64,000 bases of DNA. It comes from CAWJJM01 sp963843275. GTDB lineage: Bacteria; Acidobacteriota; Thermoanaerobaculia; Multivoradales; JBCCEF01. Under the pieces are notes generated by a model. It ran no database searches. It worked only from the letters and a program-made list of their open reading frames with translations, and had not been told where the DNA came from. Location: assembly GCA_963843275.1 (NCBI GenBank), contig CAWJJM010000012.1, forward strand, positions 620,001-684,000. The letters are read 5' to 3'. The position numbers and the translations under genes were made by a program. This document shows, one piece after another, positions 8,299 to 17,637 of this stretch (the stretch's first letter is position 1; the number at the start of each line of letters is the position of its first letter).

Positions 8299-9530
8299 GG
8301 CTGGGCGAGGCGCTGGGAGCGGCGGTCGACAACCTGCGCGCCCACAAGCTGCGCTCCGCGCTCACCATGCTCGGCATGCTGTTCGGGGTGGGGGCGGTCA
8401 TCGCCATGCTGGCGATCGGCGCCGGGGCCGAGCGCCAGGCGCTGGGGATGATCGAGAGCCTGGGCCTGCGCAACGTCCTGGTGCGCGCGCGGAGCTTCAA
8501 GCACGACGAGCTGGCGGAGATCCGCAAGAAGTCGCCCGGGGTGGCGCTGCGCGACATCACCGCCCTGCGGGAGGGCGTGCCGGGGGTGTCGCTGGCGGTG
8601 CCGCGGGTCTTGGTGGAGACCTACAAGGTGATCTCCGCCGGCGGGCGTGCCACGCCCCGCGTCTACGGTGTCTCCCACACGCAGGCGGAGCTGGCCGGCC
8701 TCGACCTCGCCGAGGGGCGGTTCTTCGACGCCGCCGACGAGCGCGCCCACGCCCAGGTCGCCGTGATCGGCGAGGAGGTGCGCCGCCAGCTCTTCGGCTT
8801 CGGTCCGGCGATCGGGCAGGACCTGAAGATCAACGAGGTGTGGATAGAGGTGGTGGGGGTGCTGGGGTCGGGCGGCGCCACCGCCGACAGCTTCCAGGGC
8901 GTCTCGCTGGGCTCCCCCGGCACCGAGGTGTACGTGCCGGTGACCACCGCCCTGCGCAAGTTCGCGCACGATCCGCTCGAGTCGCCGCTGTCGGAGATCG
9001 TGGTGCGGCTCGACGCGGGGGTGTCGGCGCGGGGCGCGGCCCGCCTGATCGAGGAGCTGCTCGACCGCCTCCACGCCGGCGCCGACGACTTCGAGCTCGT
9101 GGTGCCCGAGGCGCTGCTCGAGCAGAGCCGGCGCACCCAGCGTCTGTTCAACCTGGTGATGGGGTTCATCGCCGGCATCTCCCTGCTGGTGGGCGGCATC
9201 GGGATCATGAACATCATGCTCGCCACCGTCCTCGAGCGCACCCGCGAGATCGGGGTGCGCCGGGCGGTGGGGGCGCGGCGCCGCGACGTGCGCTTCCAGT
9301 TCATCGTCGAGTCGTTCGCGATCAGCCTCTTCGGAGGCGTCGCCGGCATCCTGATGGGTCTCGCCATCGCCCGCGGCGTCGCCGCCTGGGCCGGCTGGGA
9401 GACCGTCGTCACCGCCGGCTCGATCGTGCTCGCCACCGGGGTCGCCATGACCGTCGGCCTGGTCTCCGGCATCTACCCCGCCGTCCGCGCCGCCCGCCTC
9501 GATCCGATCGAGGCGCTGCGCCACGAGTAG
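8295..9530 (+). CDS. MacB/FtsX-like ABC transporter permease
   Basis: A 411-residue permease with the MacB periplasmic-core domain. A first membrane helix (residues 18-42, SALTMLGMLFGVGAVIAMLA) is followed by about 230 residues of periplasmic domain. Three C-terminal FtsX helices follow, including IAGISLLVGGIGIMNIMLAT and the mechanotransmission motif TREIGVRRAVGARRRDV. The ending AARLDPIEALRHE is characteristic. No nucleotide-binding domain is fused or encoded next to it on either side, although this family needs an ATPase. The gene starts at a GTG overlapping adaptor 3 and is followed by an unrelated dehydrogenase, so the operon seems to end here. Confidence 0.9.
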   Translation: MRLGEALGAAVDNLRAHKLRSALTMLGMLFGVGAVIAMLAIGAGAERQALGMIESLGLRNVLVRARSFKHDELAEIRKKSPGVALRDITALREGVPGVSLAVPRVLVETYKVISAGGRATPRVYGVSHTQAELAGLDLAEGRFFDAADERAHAQVAVIGEEVRRQLFGFGPAIGQDLKINEVWIEVVGVLGSGGATADSFQGVSLGSPGTEVYVPVTTALRKFAHDPLESPLSEIVVRLDAGVSARGAARLIEELLDRLHAGADDFELVVPEALLEQSRRTQRLFNLVMGFIAGISLLVGGIGIMNIMLATVLERTREIGVRRAVGARRRDVRFQFIVESFAISLFGGVAGILMGLAIARGVAAWAGWETVVTAGSIVLATGVAMTVGLVSGIYPAVRAARLDPIEALRHE

Positions 9531-9647
9531 CGGCGCACCCGACGTCGCGGCGGCGGCCGCCGGTCGCTAGAATTCGGAGGACGCCCTCCTCGCGCCGCCC
9601 CGCCGGCGGCCGGCGGCGGGGCGCGACATCCGACGGGAGGTGCCGCC

Positions 9648-11375
9648 GTGGCCGTTTCGAGCTTCCTCCAGTCCCCGCCCCAGCTCGGCAACCAGTACCG
9701 CGACGACCGCATGCTGCGCTCCTACCTGGCGCGCGCCCTCCCGCCCGAGGTGCGCGCCGAGATCGAGCCCGAGCTCGACGCGATGGGCGAGCTCGCCGGG
9801 GGCGAGCTCTACCGGCTGCAGCTCGCCGACCGGGAGAACGAGCCGCGGCTGGTGCGCTGGGGCCCCTGGGGCGAGCGCCGCGACGAGATCCTCCCCACCG
9901 CCCTGTGGCGCCGCGCCGAGCGACTGGCCGCCGAGCGCGGCCTGGTGGCCACCGCCTACGAGCGCCGCCACGGCCGCCTGTCGCGGCTCCACCAGTTCGC
10001 CCTGATCTACCTGTTCACCGCTTCGACCGACGTCTACTCGTGCCCGCTGGCGATGACCGACGGCGCCGCCCGCACCCTGCGGGCGCACGGCAACCGCTCC
10101 CTGCTCGACCGCGCGCTGCCGCACCTGACCAGCCGCGACCCGGCGACCTTCTGGACCTCGGGACAGTGGATGACCGAGACCACCGGCGGCTCCGACGTGG
10201 GGCGCAGCGAGACGGTGGCGCGGCGCGAGGGCGGCACCTGGCGCCTCTACGGCCGCAAGTGGTTCACCTCGGCGGCGGCGTCGCAGATGGCCCTGACCCT
10301 CGCCCGGCCCGAGGGCAACGGCCCGGGCGGGAGCGGCCTGGCGCTGTTCTACCTCGAGACCCGCGACGCCGAGGGGCGGCTGCAGGGGATCACCATCGAC
10401 CGGCTGAAGGACAAGCTCGGCACCCGCAAGCTGCCCACCGCCGAGCTCACCCTCGACGGCACGCCGGCCGAGCCGGTCGCCGGCACCGAGGACGGGGTGC
10501 GCCACATGGTGCCGATGCTGGTGCTGACCCGCGCCTGGAACGGCGCCTCGGCGATCTCCTTCATGCGCCGCGGCGTGGCGCTGGCCCGCGACTACGCGCG
10601 CCGCCGGGTCGCCTTCGGCGCCCCGCTGGCGCAGAAGCCGCTGCACCTCGACACCCTGGCGGCGCTGCAGGCCGAGCTGGAGGGCGCTTTCCACCTGGTC
10701 TTCCGGGTGGCCGACCTGCTGGGGCGCGACGAGGGGGACGAGCTCGACGACGACGGCGCCCGCCTGCTGCGCCTGCTCACCCCGCTCGCCAAGCTCACCA
10801 CCGGCCGGCAGGCGGTGGCGGTGTCCAGCGAGGTGCTGGAGGCCTTCGGCGGCGCCGGCTACGTGGAGGACACCGGGCTGCCGATGCTGCTGCGCGACAG
10901 CCAGGTGCTGTCGATCTGGGAGGGGACCACCAACGTCCTCGCCCTCGACCTGCTGCACGCCCTCCTCTCGGGCGACGGCGGCCCCGAGCGCGGCCTCGAC
11001 ACGTTGGCCGGCGAGCTGCGCCGTGCCGCGGCCGCCGCCCACGGCGTGCCGGAGCTGGCGGCCCCGGCCGGCGCCGCCGCGGCGGCGCTGCGGCGCGCCG
11101 GCGAGTGGTTGCAGCGCGCCGGCCGCGAGGGGCACGACGCCCTGGAGGCGGGCGCCCGCCGCTTCGCGCTGACCCTCGGCCGGGTGTTGGAGACCGCCCT
11201 GGTCGTCGAGCACGCCCGCTGGACGCTCGAGCACGAGGGGGACGGCCGCCCCGCCGCCGCCGCCCGCCGCCTCGCCGCCGCCGGGCTCGACCGCATCGCC
11301 GACCCCGACCGCGAGGACGCCCGCGCCCTGGCCGACGACCGGCCGCTGCCGGCCCGGGCCGGGGCCCGGGGCTGA
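9648..11375 (+). CDS. Acyl-CoA dehydrogenase, AidB-like
   Basis: An FAD-dependent acyl-CoA dehydrogenase of 575 residues. This is longer than the roughly 380 of the core family and close to the AidB/ACAD11-like branch. The middle domain has MTETTGGSDVG, the flavin-contacting motif of that branch, then GRKWFTSAAASQMAL. The C-terminal helical domain has RRVAFGAPLAQKPLHLDTL and IWEGTTNVLALDLLHALL, followed by about 130 extra alanine-rich residues. GTG at 9648 has GGGAGG 7 nt upstream. A TAGAAT hexamer near 9569 may be its -10. Electron acceptor is presumably ETF. The AidB branch has members of unknown substrate, so a role in fatty-acid oxidation is not certain. It converges with the next gene, 10 nt away. 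Confidence 0.88.
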   Translation: MAVSSFLQSPPQLGNQYRDDRMLRSYLARALPPEVRAEIEPELDAMGELAGGELYRLQLADRENEPRLVRWGPWGERRDEILPTALWRRAERLAAERGLVATAYERRHGRLSRLHQFALIYLFTASTDVYSCPLAMTDGAARTLRAHGNRSLLDRALPHLTSRDPATFWTSGQWMTETTGGSDVGRSETVARREGGTWRLYGRKWFTSAAASQMALTLARPEGNGPGGSGLALFYLETRDAEGRLQGITIDRLKDKLGTRKLPTAELTLDGTPAEPVAGTEDGVRHMVPMLVLTRAWNGASAISFMRRGVALARDYARRRVAFGAPLAQKPLHLDTLAALQAELEGAFHLVFRVADLLGRDEGDELDDDGARLLRLLTPLAKLTTGRQAVAVSSEVLEAFGGAGYVEDTGLPMLLRDSQVLSIWEGTTNVLALDLLHALLSGDGGPERGLDTLAGELRRAAAAAHGVPELAAPAGAAAAALRRAGEWLQRAGREGHDALEAGARRFALTLGRVLETALVVEHARWTLEHEGDGRPAAAARRLAAAGLDRIADPDREDARALADDRPLPARAGARG

Positions 11376-11385
11376 GGCGCCGCCC

Positions 11386-11973
11386 TCAGTCGATGCAGGG
11401 GAGGCCGAAGGCCGCGGCGCTGCCGGGGTCGACGAACAGGAGCTGCCCGGCCGCGCTGCGGTAGAGGAGCTTGCCGGCCGCCGGCAGGCGTTCGAGGCCG
11501 GGCCAGCGGTGCTCGATCGCGGTGGCCAGGGTGGCGAGCGGGGTCGCCGCGCCGCCCGGGGACGGCACGGTCACCGAGCGCAGGGGATCGCCGGCTCCGG
11601 CTCCGGCGAAGGCGAGGACGGCGCGATCGCCGTCGATCCGCACCGCGGCCTCCACCTCGCCGCACCAGCCCGCCGGGTCGCTACGCGGCGTCGCCACCGG
11701 GGAGCCCAGGACCGCCGCCGCCTCGCGGTGCCCGATGCCGGCTTCGAGGCCGCGCCAGTGGAAGCGCCCCGCCTCCAGCCGCAGTCCTTCGAGCGGCGCC
11801 AGCTCCGCCGGCAGGTCGGCCGCCGCGGCGGGCGCGGCGCGGGGTGTGCTGCGCGCCGCCGGCGGTGCCAGGGTCGCCGTCCAGACGACGAACGCCAGGC
11901 AGGTGGCGCCGACCAGGTGGATCGGCCAGGCGGTCGCGCCGGGGCGGCGGGCGGTGGAGGACAGGGTGCGCAT
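11386..11973 (-). CDS. Hypothetical membrane-anchored or secreted protein
   Basis: I do not recognise this 195-residue protein. A single N-terminal hydrophobic segment (WPIHLVGATCLAFVVWTATL, residues 16-35) followed by a proline/alanine-rich linker suggests export or anchoring with a periplasmic domain. The motif GLEAGIGHREAAAVLGSP (about residues 75-92) loosely recalls the turn found in SmpA/BamE-like domains, but the resemblance is too short to rely on. Two Cys (WCGE and the C-terminal LPCID) could form a disulfide. It lies in the same direction as hemE, 182 nt downstream of it. The intervening stretch shows nothing I can name. Confidence 0.6.
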   Translation of the reverse strand: MRTLSSTARRPGATAWPIHLVGATCLAFVVWTATLAPPAARSTPRAAPAAAADLPAELAPLEGLRLEAGRFHWRGLEAGIGHREAAAVLGSPVATPRSDPAGWCGEVEAAVRIDGDRAVLAFAGAGAGDPLRSVTVPSPGGAATPLATLATAIEHRWPGLERLPAAGKLLYRSAAGQLLFVDPGSAAAFGLPCID

Positions 11974-12155
11974 CCACCCGGGGCCTAGGCAAGAGGCGTG
12001 CCGCCGGGCGCCGTCCAGCGGCAGCGCCGAGCAGCAGCACGCTGCAGGCTCCGGCGGAGGGGCGCGTCAGGGCGGTCCGCGCGCGTCGAGCCGATGGCGG
12101 AGGGGCGCTCCCGCCGGGCGCGCCGGCGGCGGGGCGGGGCGCCCGGCCGTGCGGG

Positions 12156-13211
12156 TCAGCCGCGGGCGCGGTCGGCGAAGCGGCGCGCGGAGATCTCGTG
12201 GACGGCGTCGACGAACGCCTTGGCGTGCTCCGGGGAGGTCTCCTTGAAGATCCCGTGGCCGAGGTTGGCGACGTGCGGGCCGCCGGAGCCTTCCTCGACC
12301 AGGCGCTCCACCCGGCGCCGGATCTCCGGGATCGGTGCCAGCAGCGCCCCGGGGTCGAGGTTGCCCTGCAGGGTCTTGCCGGGGCCGACGCGGCGCCGCA
12401 CCTCGGACAGCGGCAGGCGCCAGTCCACCGACAGCACCTGGACCGGCAGCTCCGCCGACGCCTCGAGCAGGTGGGGACCGCCGTTGAGGTAGTAGATCAG
12501 CGGCACCTCGGGCGCCCGCGCCCGCAGGGCTTCCAGCACCCGCGCCAGGGGCGGCATGGCGAGGGCGCGCCAGCGCTCCGCGTCGAGCAGGCCGCCCCAG
12601 GTGTCGAAGAGCTGGATCCCCTGGGCGCCGGCTTCGATCTGGCGGCCGAGGTACTCGATCGAGACCTCGGCGATGCGGTCGAGCAGCTCGCCGAGCCCCT
12701 CGGGGTCGGCGTAGCTCCACGCCAGCAGGTGGCCGAACTGCTTCGAGCCGCCGCCCTCGACGAGGTACGCGGCCAGGGTCCACGGGGTGCCGCCGAAGCC
12801 GAGCAGCGGCACCCGCCCGTCGAGCTCGCGGCGCACCAGCCGCATGGCGTCGAAGACGTAGCCGAGCGTGGCGTCCACGTCGGGCCGGCCGAGGCGGCCG
12901 ATGTCCTCGCGGCGCCGCACCGGCTGCGGGAAGGTGGGTCCGTCGCCGGCGGCGAACACCAGCTCGGCGCCCATCGCCTCGAGCGGCAGCAGGATGTCCG
13001 CGAACAGGATCGCCGCGTCGACCCCGAGCCGGTCGACGGGCTGCAGGGTCACCTCCGCGGCGAGCTCCGGGGTCTTGCACAGGGTGAGGAAGTCCGCCTT
13101 GCGGCGCACCTCGCGGTACTCGGGGAGATAGCGGCCGGCCTGGCGCATGATCCACACGGGAAGGCGCTCGACCGGCTCGCCGCGGCAGGCACGGAGGAAG
13201 AGGTCGTTCAT
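12156..13211 (-). CDS. hemE: Uroporphyrinogen decarboxylase
   Basis: HemE converts uroporphyrinogen III to coproporphyrinogen III in haem synthesis. The 351-residue length is normal. The N-terminal signature RLPVWIMRQAGRYLPEYREV contains the conserved Arg residues. ILFADILLPLEAMG supplies the active-site Asp. GFGGTPWTLAAYLVEGGGSK, QLFDTWGG and NLGHGI near the C-terminus are all family landmarks. I chose the ATG at 13211 (MNDLFLRACRGEP). It has no Shine-Dalgarno sequence, but TATCCT lies 9 nt upstream (13221-13226), so the mRNA is probably leaderless. The gene is divergent from hutH, and no other haem gene is present in the window. Confidence 0.97.
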   Translation of the reverse strand: MNDLFLRACRGEPVERLPVWIMRQAGRYLPEYREVRRKADFLTLCKTPELAAEVTLQPVDRLGVDAAILFADILLPLEAMGAELVFAAGDGPTFPQPVRRREDIGRLGRPDVDATLGYVFDAMRLVRRELDGRVPLLGFGGTPWTLAAYLVEGGGSKQFGHLLAWSYADPEGLGELLDRIAEVSIEYLGRQIEAGAQGIQLFDTWGGLLDAERWRALAMPPLARVLEALRARAPEVPLIYYLNGGPHLLEASAELPVQVLSVDWRLPLSEVRRRVGPGKTLQGNLDPGALLAPIPEIRRRVERLVEEGSGGPHVANLGHGIFKETSPEHAKAFVDAVHEISARRFADRARG

Positions 13212-13220
13212 GACAGCGGG

Positions 13221-13226
13221 AGGATA
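13221..13226 (-). promoter_or_regulatory. -10 element (TATCCT) of hemE, leaderless type
   Basis: Read on the minus strand, TATCCT ends 9 nt before the hemE ATG. Transcription would then begin at or very near the start codon. A weak TTGCTC lies about 15 nt further upstream. Confidence 0.5.
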
Positions 13227-13249
13227 GCAGCGCCCGCGGGGGAGCAAAC

Positions 13250-13255
13250 TATACT
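13250..13255 (+). promoter_or_regulatory. -10 element (TATACT) of hutH
   Basis: TATACT lies 24 nt before the hutH ATG in otherwise GC-saturated sequence, leaving room for a short leader with a GGGGGGA-type ribosome site. No clear -35 hexamer is visible. The divergent hemE -10 is only 23 nt away. Confidence 0.5.
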
Positions 13256-13279
13256 GCCGGGCGGGGGGAAACGGCCGGG

Positions 13280-14806
13280 ATGACGGGAAGGATCGAGCTC
13301 GACGGCGCCTCGCTCACCCTGGAGCAGTTCTCCCGGGTGGCGCTGGCGGGGGAGCCCTGCGACCTCGCCGCGGCGGCGCGCGAGCGGATGGTCGCCGGCC
13401 ATCGCGTGGTGCAGGAGGTCCTCGCCGGCGGCGCGGTGATCTACGGCCTCAACACCGGCTTCGGCGACCTGTCGCGGGTCCGCATCGCCGCCGACCGGCT
13501 GGCGGTGCTCCAGGAGCGCCTGCTGCGCAGCCACGCCGCCGGGGTGGGCGAGGCGCTGCCCGACACCGCGGTGCGCGGCATGCTGCTGCTGCGCGCCAAC
13601 ACGCTGGCGCGTGGGCACTCGGGGGTGCGGCCGGAGCTCGTCGAACGGCTGCTGGGACTCCTCGCGACGGACCTGCTGCCGGTGGTGCCGAGCCGCGGCT
13701 CGGTCGGCGCGAGCGGCGACCTGGCGCCGCTGGCCCACCTGGCGCTGCCGTTGATCGGCCGCGGCCGGGTGCGCTGGCGGGGCCGCGAGCTCGCCGCCGC
13801 CGAGGCGCTGGCGGAGGCCGGCCTGGAGCCCCTGGTGCTGGGGCCGAAGGAGGGCCTGGCGCTGATCAACGGCACCCAGGCGATGACCTCGCTGCTCGCC
13901 CTGTCCGTCCTCGAGGCGCGGCGGCTGGTGCGGATCGCCGACCTCGTCGGCGCGCTCTCCACCGACGCCCTGCGCGGCACCGACGCCGCCTTCGACGCGC
14001 GGCTCCACCGGCTGCGCCCGCACCCCGGCCAGCTCGCCAGCGCCGGCAACCTGTGGCGGCTGCTGCAGGGCTCGGAGATCCGCGAGTCGCACCGCACCGG
14101 CGACGTGCGGGTGCAGGACCCGTACAGCCTGCGCTGCATGCCGCAGGTCCACGGCGCGGTGCGCGACCTGGTGCGCGACGTCGAGGCCAAGCTGGCGGTG
14201 GAGATGAACTCGGTGACCGACAACCCGCTGGTCTTCGCCGGCGAGGCGGGCGGCGAGCTGATCTCCGGCGGCAACTTCCACGGCGAGCCGATGGCGCTGG
14301 CGGCGGACGTCCTGGCGCTGGGGCTGGCCGAGCTCGGCGCCATCAGCGAGCGCCGCACCGAGAAGCTCACCAACACCGCCTTCTCCGGACTGCCGCCCTT
14401 CCTGGTGGAGGACGCCGGGCTCAACTCGGGGTTCATGATCGCCCAGGTGACCGCGGCGGCCCTGGTGAGCGAGAACAAGGGGCTCGCCCACCCCGCCTCG
14501 GTCGACTCGATCCCCACCTCGGCGGACAAGGAGGACCACGTGTCGATGGGGATGGGCGCGGCCCTGAAGCTCGCCGCCGTGGCCGCCAACGTGCGCACCG
14601 TCCTCGCGATCGAGCTGCTCGCGGCGGCGCAGGGGGTGGACCTGTTGCGGCCGCTGCGCACCAGCGCGCCGCTCGAGGCGCTGCACGCGGCGGTGCGCCA
14701 GCGGGTGCCGCGCTGGGACGACGACCGCGAGATGGCCCCCGACCTCGCCGCCGCCGCCGAGCTGCTCGCCGGCCCTCTCGACCCCCACCTCGAGGCCCTC
14801 GCCTGA
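13280..14806 (+). CDS. hutH: Histidine ammonia-lyase
   Basis: HutH deaminates histidine to urocanate. The 508-residue protein carries the Ala-Ser-Gly triad that cyclises to the MIO cofactor (VGASGDLAPLAHLALP, triad near residues 144-146). YGLNTGFGDLS near residue 54 provides the conserved Tyr, and QDPYSLRCMPQVHGA and NFHGEPMA are the later active-site segments. KEDHVSMGMGAA completes the family pattern. No hutU, hutI or hutG lies nearby, so the rest of the pathway must be elsewhere; a related aromatic ammonia-lyase activity is possible but less likely given the histidine-type motifs. The stop is 1 nt before the TGA-linked next start region, and the following regulator begins 5 nt later. Confidence 0.95.
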   Translation: MTGRIELDGASLTLEQFSRVALAGEPCDLAAAARERMVAGHRVVQEVLAGGAVIYGLNTGFGDLSRVRIAADRLAVLQERLLRSHAAGVGEALPDTAVRGMLLLRANTLARGHSGVRPELVERLLGLLATDLLPVVPSRGSVGASGDLAPLAHLALPLIGRGRVRWRGRELAAAEALAEAGLEPLVLGPKEGLALINGTQAMTSLLALSVLEARRLVRIADLVGALSTDALRGTDAAFDARLHRLRPHPGQLASAGNLWRLLQGSEIRESHRTGDVRVQDPYSLRCMPQVHGAVRDLVRDVEAKLAVEMNSVTDNPLVFAGEAGGELISGGNFHGEPMALAADVLALGLAELGAISERRTEKLTNTAFSGLPPFLVEDAGLNSGFMIAQVTAAALVSENKGLAHPASVDSIPTSADKEDHVSMGMGAALKLAAVAANVRTVLAIELLAAAQGVDLLRPLRTSAPLEALHAAVRQRVPRWDDDREMAPDLAAAAELLAGPLDPHLEALA

Positions 14807-14810
14807 GCCG

Positions 14811-16638
14811 ATGCTCCGCCTGGTCGCCTACGCGCCCGACGGCGTGCAGCGCTTCGCCCTCCACCGCAGCCCGCTGACCCTGGGCAGCGGCCCCGGCTGC
14901 GACGTCCACCTGCCGTACCGCGGCGTGGCCCCCGAGCACGCCCGCCTGCGCTGGGACGGCGCGGCGTTGCACATCGAGGACCTGGGGAGCCGCCGCGGCC
15001 TGCTGGTGGCCGGCGAGCGGGTGCGCGAGGCGGACTTCGAGCTCCTCGACGAGGTGCGCCTGGGAGCGGTCACCCTGCTGGTCGAGGACACGCGGCCGGC
15101 GCCGCCGCGGGCGGCGCCGACGCCGGGGCCGCCGCCCGAGCCCGCGGCGGCGCCGGCCATCGACGCCGAGCGCATGATCCGCCACCTGTCGCGGGTGACC
15201 GAGTGGGTGCTCACCGACGTCGACAGCCGCACCACCTCGGAGGCCCTGGTGGGCGACCTGCTGGCGGACTTCGGCGGCGGCGTGCTGCTGCTGCTCGCGG
15301 GCAGCCTGGAAGAGTCCGGGATCAAGCTGCTGGTGGCCAGCCGCGAGGAGTGGATGGCCCGGGCCGAGCCGCTGGTCGAGCAGACCCGTGCCCACCTCGC
15401 GGCGGCGGGCGACGACGCGCCGCCGGCCCGCGCCCGGCCCCGGGATCGCGTTCGAGGGTCGGCTCGGCGACGAGGCGGCGTGGATCTGCTGCCACTTCTT
15501 CGTCGCCGTCGAGCGTCCCTACGTGCAGATCACCGCCCTGCCGCGCTTCCGCCCCAGCGGCGCGTGGAGCCCCGTCGCCGCCCTGCGCGCCCTCGGCAAC
15601 CTCATCATCCTCGGCCTGGTGCACCACGTCGGCTGGTACGAGCCGATCCTGCCGGGCCACCATGGGCGGCAGGACCTGGTCCTCGATCCGGCGGTGGTGG
15701 TGGGGGAGTCGAGCGTCATGCGCCGGCTGGTGGCGCAACTGCGGGCGGCGATCGAGCCGCCGGTGCACGTCCTGCTGCGCGGCGAGCGAGGCGTCGGCAA
15801 GGAGGCGCTGGCGCACTCGCTCCACCTGTCGGGGCCGCGCCGCGACGGGCCGTGGGTCACCGCGTCCTGCGAGGGCGCCCAGCCGTTCCACGTCGAGGCG
15901 GACCTGTTCGGTGCCGAGGTCCCCGGCAAGGGCGGCCCGGTACGCCGGGAGGGGAAGATCTCGCTGGCCGACGGCGGCACCCTGTATCTCTCCGACGTCG
16001 ACCGCCTGCCGCTCGAGCTGCAGGCGCGGCTGGTGCGCCTGCTGCGCTCCGGCGAGGTGGAGCCGGCCGGCAGCCGCCGTGCCGAGCGCGTCGACGTGCG
16101 GGTGATCGCGGGCAGCTCCGAACCGCTCGAGGGACTGGTCCGGCGCGACCTGTTCCGCGTCGACCTCGCCTACCGCCTGTCGCAGTTCTCCTTCGACGTC
16201 CCGGCGCTGCGCGAGCGCGGGGAGGACCTGCCGTTGCTGCTGCAGACCTACGTCAACCGTTTCTGCCACGAGACGGGCAAGCGGATGGCGGGGATCACCG
16301 TCAAGGCGATGTCGGCGCTGCTGGCCTACGACTACCCCGGGAACCTGCCGGAGCTCGAGAACATCGTCCGCCAGCTCGTCCACCTGTGCCCGGCCGGCCG
16401 TCCCATCGACCTCGAGGCTCTGCCCGAGAAGGTGCGGCTCGCCACGGTGCGCTCGGGGACGCGCCTCGAGCCCGGCTCCGACCTCGAGCTCGACCGGCTG
16501 GTCGCCGCCACCGAAGAGGCGGCCATCCGCCAGGCGCTCAAGCAGACGCAGGGCAACAAGTCGCAGGCGGCGCGGCTGCTGGGCCTGTCGCGCAACGGCC
16601 TGGCCATGAAGATGGAGCGGCACGGCATCGAGCCCTGA
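14811..16638 (+). CDS. FHA - AAA+ - Fis-type regulator, interrupted by one frameshift
   Basis: Two reading frames encode parts of one protein of about 608 residues. Frame one (from 14811) gives an FHA domain: GSGPGCDVHLP, EHARL and DLGSRRGLLVAG, which bind phosphothreonine in this family. Helical sequence follows to about residue 205. Near 15427-15445 the sense shifts frame and continues with an AAA+ domain resembling sigma-54 activators: GERGVGKE as Walker A, GGTLYLSDVDRLP as Walker B, and DYPGNLPELENIV. It ends with a Fis-type helix-turn-helix (GNKSQAARLLGLSRNGLAMK). The sigma-54 contact loop GAFTGA is not recognisable; the position reads AEVPGKGG. It therefore may not act through sigma-54. 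It follows hutH by 4 nt. A sequencing error or a real disruption would both explain the shift. Confidence 0.75.
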
Positions 16639-16654
16639 GCCGGCCGCGGGGTGC

Positions 16655-17569
16655 TCACCCGCCGTCGTGCCACAGGCTCGCCGCGACCGCGGCGCCGATC
16701 ATCCCCACGATGACGACGATCGAGGCCCAGGCGGGGATCTCGATCCAGTGGCCGAGGCCGATCTTGACGGCGGCGAAGGCGAGGACGCCGGCCAGACCGT
16801 AGTGCAGGTACTCGATCTCGGCGAGGGTCCGGGCGATCACCAGGTAGAGCGCGCGCAGGCCGAGGATGGCGAAGGCGTTGGAGGTGTAGATCAGGAACTC
16901 CTGGCGGGTGACGGAGAAGGCCGCCGGAACGGAGTCGACGGCGAACAGCAGGTCGGTGAGCTCGAGGCCGAGCACGGCGATCAGCAGCGGCGTCGCCACC
17001 CACCGGCCGTCCTCCTCGGCGAAGAAGCGGGTGCCGTGGATCTCCCGGGTGACCGGCAGCCGCTCGGACAGCCAGGCCACCGCCCGGTTCTCCTTCTCGT
17101 CGGCGGGGTCCTCGCGGAAGGTGCGCCAGGCGGCCCACAGCAGGATGGCGGAGAAGACGAACTCCACCCACTCGTAGCGACGCAGGGCCGCGGCCCCGGC
17201 GAAGATGAAGGCGCCGCGCAGGACCAGCGCGCCGAGGATCCCCCAGGAGAGCACAGTGTGCTGCTCGTCCCGCGGGATGTTGAGGCTCTGGAAGATGATC
17301 AGGAAGACGAAGAGGTTGTCGACCGACAGGCTCTTCTCGATCAGGTAGGCGGAGAGGTATTCGACCGCCGCCCCGCCGCCCCAGCGCCAGGCGATGAAGC
17401 CGCCGAAACCGAGGCCGACGGCGATCCAGATGCCGCTCCACAGCAGGGCGACGCGGCGCGAGCCGCCGCGCCCGCCCCGGTGGACCCAGAGGTCGAGCGC
17501 CAGGAAGGCCCCGAGGAGGGCCGCGAAGAGCGACCACACTCCGGCGGAAGCTCGGACATCTCCCGGCAT
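16655..17569 (-). CDS. TerC-family integral membrane protein
   Basis: A TerC/Alx-type protein of 304 residues with about nine membrane segments. Landmarks are EKSLSVDNLFVFLIIF, GILGALVLRGAFIFAG, and LGLELTDLLFAVDSVPAAF with its buried acidic residues. The family has been linked to metal ion (manganese) export and to tellurite resistance, but substrate cannot be decided here. The ATG at 17569 (MPGDVRAS) places the first helix right after the start; an upstream start at 17629 would run into the fmt promoter. The gene converges with the regulator at 16638 (16 nt gap) and is divergent from fmt. Confidence 0.92.
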   Translation of the reverse strand: MPGDVRASAGVWSLFAALLGAFLALDLWVHRGGRGGSRRVALLWSGIWIAVGLGFGGFIAWRWGGGAAVEYLSAYLIEKSLSVDNLFVFLIIFQSLNIPRDEQHTVLSWGILGALVLRGAFIFAGAAALRRYEWVEFVFSAILLWAAWRTFREDPADEKENRAVAWLSERLPVTREIHGTRFFAEEDGRWVATPLLIAVLGLELTDLLFAVDSVPAAFSVTRQEFLIYTSNAFAILGLRALYLVIARTLAEIEYLHYGLAGVLAFAAVKIGLGHWIEIPAWASIVVIVGMIGAAVAASLWHDGG

Positions 17570-17623
17570 CGTGGCTCGACGACGCAAGGGGTGTGCCGCC
17601 CGCGGGGCGGCCGGACCCTCTGC

Positions 17624-17629
17624 TAGCAT
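17624..17629 (+). promoter_or_regulatory. -10 element (TAGCAT) of fmt, leaderless type
   Basis: TAGCAT lies 8 nt before the fmt ATG, with no purine-rich ribosome site between them. This spacing places the transcription start on or next to the initiation codon. No good -35 hexamer is seen. Confidence 0.5.
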
Positions 17630-17637
17630 CCTCCGCC

